64,000 nucleotides of DNA from Clostridium cellulovorans 743B. GTDB lineage: Bacteria; Bacillota; Clostridia; Clostridiales; Clostridiaceae. The position numbers and the translations under genes were made by a program. Location: NCBI RefSeq assembly GCF_000145275.1, contig NC_014393.1, positions 5,022,001-5,086,000 of the forward strand, given 5' to 3'. Each line of letters opens with the position of its first letter. Position 1 is the stretch's first letter. Below the pieces are notes generated by a model. The model made no database searches and was not told the DNA's origin. It was given only the letters and a program-made list of their open reading frames with translations. Positions 62,598-64,000 of this stretch are shown here, one piece after another.

Positions 62598-62623
62598 TAA
62601 AATTCCCCCTCTTGAATTAATCC

Positions 62624-62941
62624 TTACTTTCCTGACAACACCATATTTCCATTTTCAAGTAATTCCATTAATCGTTCAAGTTCCTTTTTTATTACTTCTT
62701 TTCCTAATTCTGTTATAATATATTCTTTTCTTCTATCTACTTCACCTTGGTCTAACTCAGCAATCCAACCTTTGTTAATCAATGTTTTTATAGCTCCGTA
62801 AAGAGTTCCTGCACCCAAGACTACTCTTCCTTTACTAATTTTTTCAACATTTTTCATTATTCCATAGCCGTATGACCTCTCAAAAAGTGAAATTAGAATA
62901 TAAAATACAGATTCTGTTAACGCTCCATAAGATTCATTCAT
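62624..62941 (-). CDS. PadR-family transcriptional regulator
   Basis: A 105-residue winged-helix protein: LTESVFYILISLFERSYGYGIMKNVEKISKGRVVLGAGTLYGAIKTLINKGWI in the usual order (tag: GAGTLYGAIKTLINKGWI, about residues 42-59), ending with a short dimerisation helix. First gene of an ABC operon behind a perfect sigma-A promoter with inverted repeats over the start, so it probably represses its own operon until a drug or peptide binds. Confidence 0.9.
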   Translation of the reverse strand: MNESYGALTESVFYILISLFERSYGYGIMKNVEKISKGRVVLGAGTLYGAIKTLINKGWIAELDQGEVDRRKEYIITELGKEVIKKELERLMELLENGNMVLSGK

Positions 62942-62960
62942 TAACTATTAATCCTTTCCT

Positions 62961-63023
62961 TATATCACTTGATGATATATCAGTTTACGATATTATTATA
63001 AAACTCTATTTTTCTTTTGTCAA
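62961..63023 (-). promoter_or_regulatory. Promoter and operator region of the padR operon
   Basis: On the minus strand: TTGACA (63018-63023), 17 bases, TATAAT (62995-63000). Downstream are TGATATATCA (62973-62982, perfect palindrome) and ATATC-N7-GATAT (62977-62993), overlapping repeats over the start site suitable for PadR. Confidence 0.7.
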
Positions 63024-63049
63024 TTTATTTCATTTATGTAATGTATTTA

Positions 63050-63086
63050 AATAAAAACCCAACATTCTCATTGTTGGGTTTTTATT
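63050..63086 (-). terminator. Intrinsic terminator after the bacteriocin-type ABC gene
   Basis: AATAAAAACCCAACA (63050-63064) pairs with TGTTGGGTTTTTATT (63072-63086); T runs on both strands. It separates the ABC exporter gene at the edge from the padR operon. Confidence 0.8.
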
Positions 63087-63101
63087 CATTGATATTAAGT
63101 T

Positions 63102-64000
63102 TTAATCTGTGTTTCCAGAATAGTACAACTCATTATATACCTTACCATTCTCTATTAATTCATTATGCGTTCCCGACTCGATAATTCTTCCCTTATTCAT
63201 TACATAGATGCAATCTGCATTTATAATTGTTGATAAGCGGTGTGCAATTGTAATTCTAGTGCATCCTAAATCAGCTAGATACCTTGATATTTTTTCTTCA
63301 CTTATAGTATCTATCGAGCTTGTAGCTTCATCTAAAATTAGAATTTTAGGTTTACTGATGAGGATTCGTGCCAACAGTATCCTTTGCCTTTGTCCACCAG
63401 ATAAATTCAATCCCATTTCTGATATTATAGTATTATATTGCATTGGCATACTCATTATTTCTTCATCAATACATACCAATTTACATATTTCTCTTACTTC
63501 ATTAAGCGGTATACTTCCATTATTCATTACAATATTGTGATAAATTGATTTATTAAAAAGCATTACTTCCTGAGGTACAATGCCTATCATTTTACACAAT
63601 TCATTTTTATTATATTCTCTGATGCTGATACCATCATAATTAATATCTCCACTTTCAATATCATATAGACCACTTAAAATTTTTCCTAGTGTGCTTTTTC
63701 CTGAACCAGAAGGTCCCACAACTGCTACATTTGAACCAGCTTTAATTTTTAAGTTAATCTTCTCAATTACATATGGAGAAGTTTTAGAATATCTGAAAGT
63801 TATATCATTGACTTCAATATCTCCTTTAATATCTTTTGCTATACCATTTTCATTATAATTTTCTTCTTCAGTAGACCAAATTTCATCTACTCTTTCTAAA
63901 TATGAAGAAGCAAGAATAAACTGAGAATATGCAGTACATATATTATTTGCAATTCCAAAAAAAATTGATGATATTGTTTGAAAAGCAACTATTTCACCAA
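63102..64000 (-). CDS. Bacteriocin/peptide-type ABC exporter (C-terminal part; cut by the window edge)
   Basis: The 3' end of a larger gene: the reading frame is open to base 64000, about 299 residues. The remaining piece starts in the last TM region (VAFQTISSIFFGIANNICTA), then the ATPase domain with an IEVNDITFRYSK start, Walker A GPSGSGKST, signature NLSGGQRQRILLARIL, Walker B ILILDEATSSID and H-loop IAHRLSTI. The order and the YDGISIREY segment resemble the C39 peptidase/bacteriocin exporters (SunT/LagD type) or related ABC-type exporters. The N-terminal domains, including any C39 peptidase, lie beyond the window. Confidence 0.85.
   Translation of the reverse strand, partial: GEIVAFQTISSIFFGIANNICTAYSQFILASSYLERVDEIWSTEEENYNENGIAKDIKGDIEVNDITFRYSKTSPYVIEKINLKIKAGSNVAVVGPSGSGKSTLGKILSGLYDIESGDINYDGISIREYNKNELCKMIGIVPQEVMLFNKSIYHNIVMNNGSIPLNEVREICKLVCIDEEIMSMPMQYNTIISEMGLNLSGGQRQRILLARILISKPKILILDEATSSIDTISEEKISRYLADLGCTRITIAHRLSTIINADCIYVMNKGRIIESGTHNELIENGKVYNELYYSGNTD

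Overview
The window looks like chromosome of a low-GC, anaerobic, spore-forming Firmicute, most likely Clostridium sensu stricto. The signs are very AT-rich DNA, strong AGGAGG-type ribosome binding sites, a tlp spore-protein gene with a forespore-type (sigma-G) promoter, indolepyruvate:ferredoxin oxidoreductase, several ferredoxin/flavodoxin proteins, a T-box ahead of ilvBN, and many chemoreceptors. I see no rRNA, tRNA or CRISPR array. The only mobile element is one intact IS3-family copy.

Layout, left to right. 0.7-2.2 kb: membrane chemoreceptor. 2.3-7.0 kb: a BceAB-RS-type peptide-antibiotic resistance module, followed by a SagB-type nitroreductase gene at 7.1-7.8 kb. 8.0-10.7 kb: TetR regulator and a 14-TM drug exporter carrying the same operator. 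10.9-11.9 kb: orphan papain-fold-like protein. 12.3-15.1 kb: ilvBN behind a T-box leader. 15.2-20.4 kb: MacB/FtsX-type ABC exporter with its two-component system. 20.6-29.1 kb: a chemoreceptor, a luxE-luxC-lipase operon, and iorAB. 29.7-33.5 kb: a small orphan, tlp, a ThuA/sugar-isomerase pair, and queD-queE with a probable independent small RNA upstream. 34-44.6 kb: mixed redox genes (flavoprotein, ferredoxin-nitroreductase with LysR, iron alcohol dehydrogenase, EFR1-type flavodoxin/ferredoxin), a soluble chemoreceptor, a glycosyltransferase, and an ECF sigma/anti-sigma pair with its own ECF promoter. 45-49 kb: a 39-residue small gene and a response regulator-ABC-histidine kinase operon. 49.3-50.1 kb: secreted barnase-type RNase with barstar. 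50.4-54.5 kb: EamA exporter, IS3 element, SdpI-like protein, MFS transporter. 54.9-57.3 kb: gpx-gpx-grx-trxB operon under an OhrR-like operator. 57.5-59.1 kb: zinc-ribbon protein and aminotransferase. 59.6-63 kb: PadR-DUF2812-ABC operon. The right edge holds the 3' end of a bacteriocin-type ABC exporter gene.

Three themes recur. First, defence against cell-envelope peptides or drugs: four separate ABC modules with their own regulators, two drug exporters and a bacteriocin-type exporter. Second, redox and peroxide handling. Third, sensing: three chemoreceptors, three two-component systems, one ECF sigma factor, and TetR, LysR and PadR regulators.

The observations I rate highest are: a barnase-barstar pair in which both partners of one known interface salt bridge (Arg59 and Glu76) are alanine; the OhrR-type box over the peroxidase operon promoter; the luxE-luxC-lipase operon without luciferase genes; an IS3 copy sitting inside a bidirectional terminator; and two intergenic transcripts with promoter and terminator but no gene. 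All family assignments are from reading the translated sequence; no database search was run.
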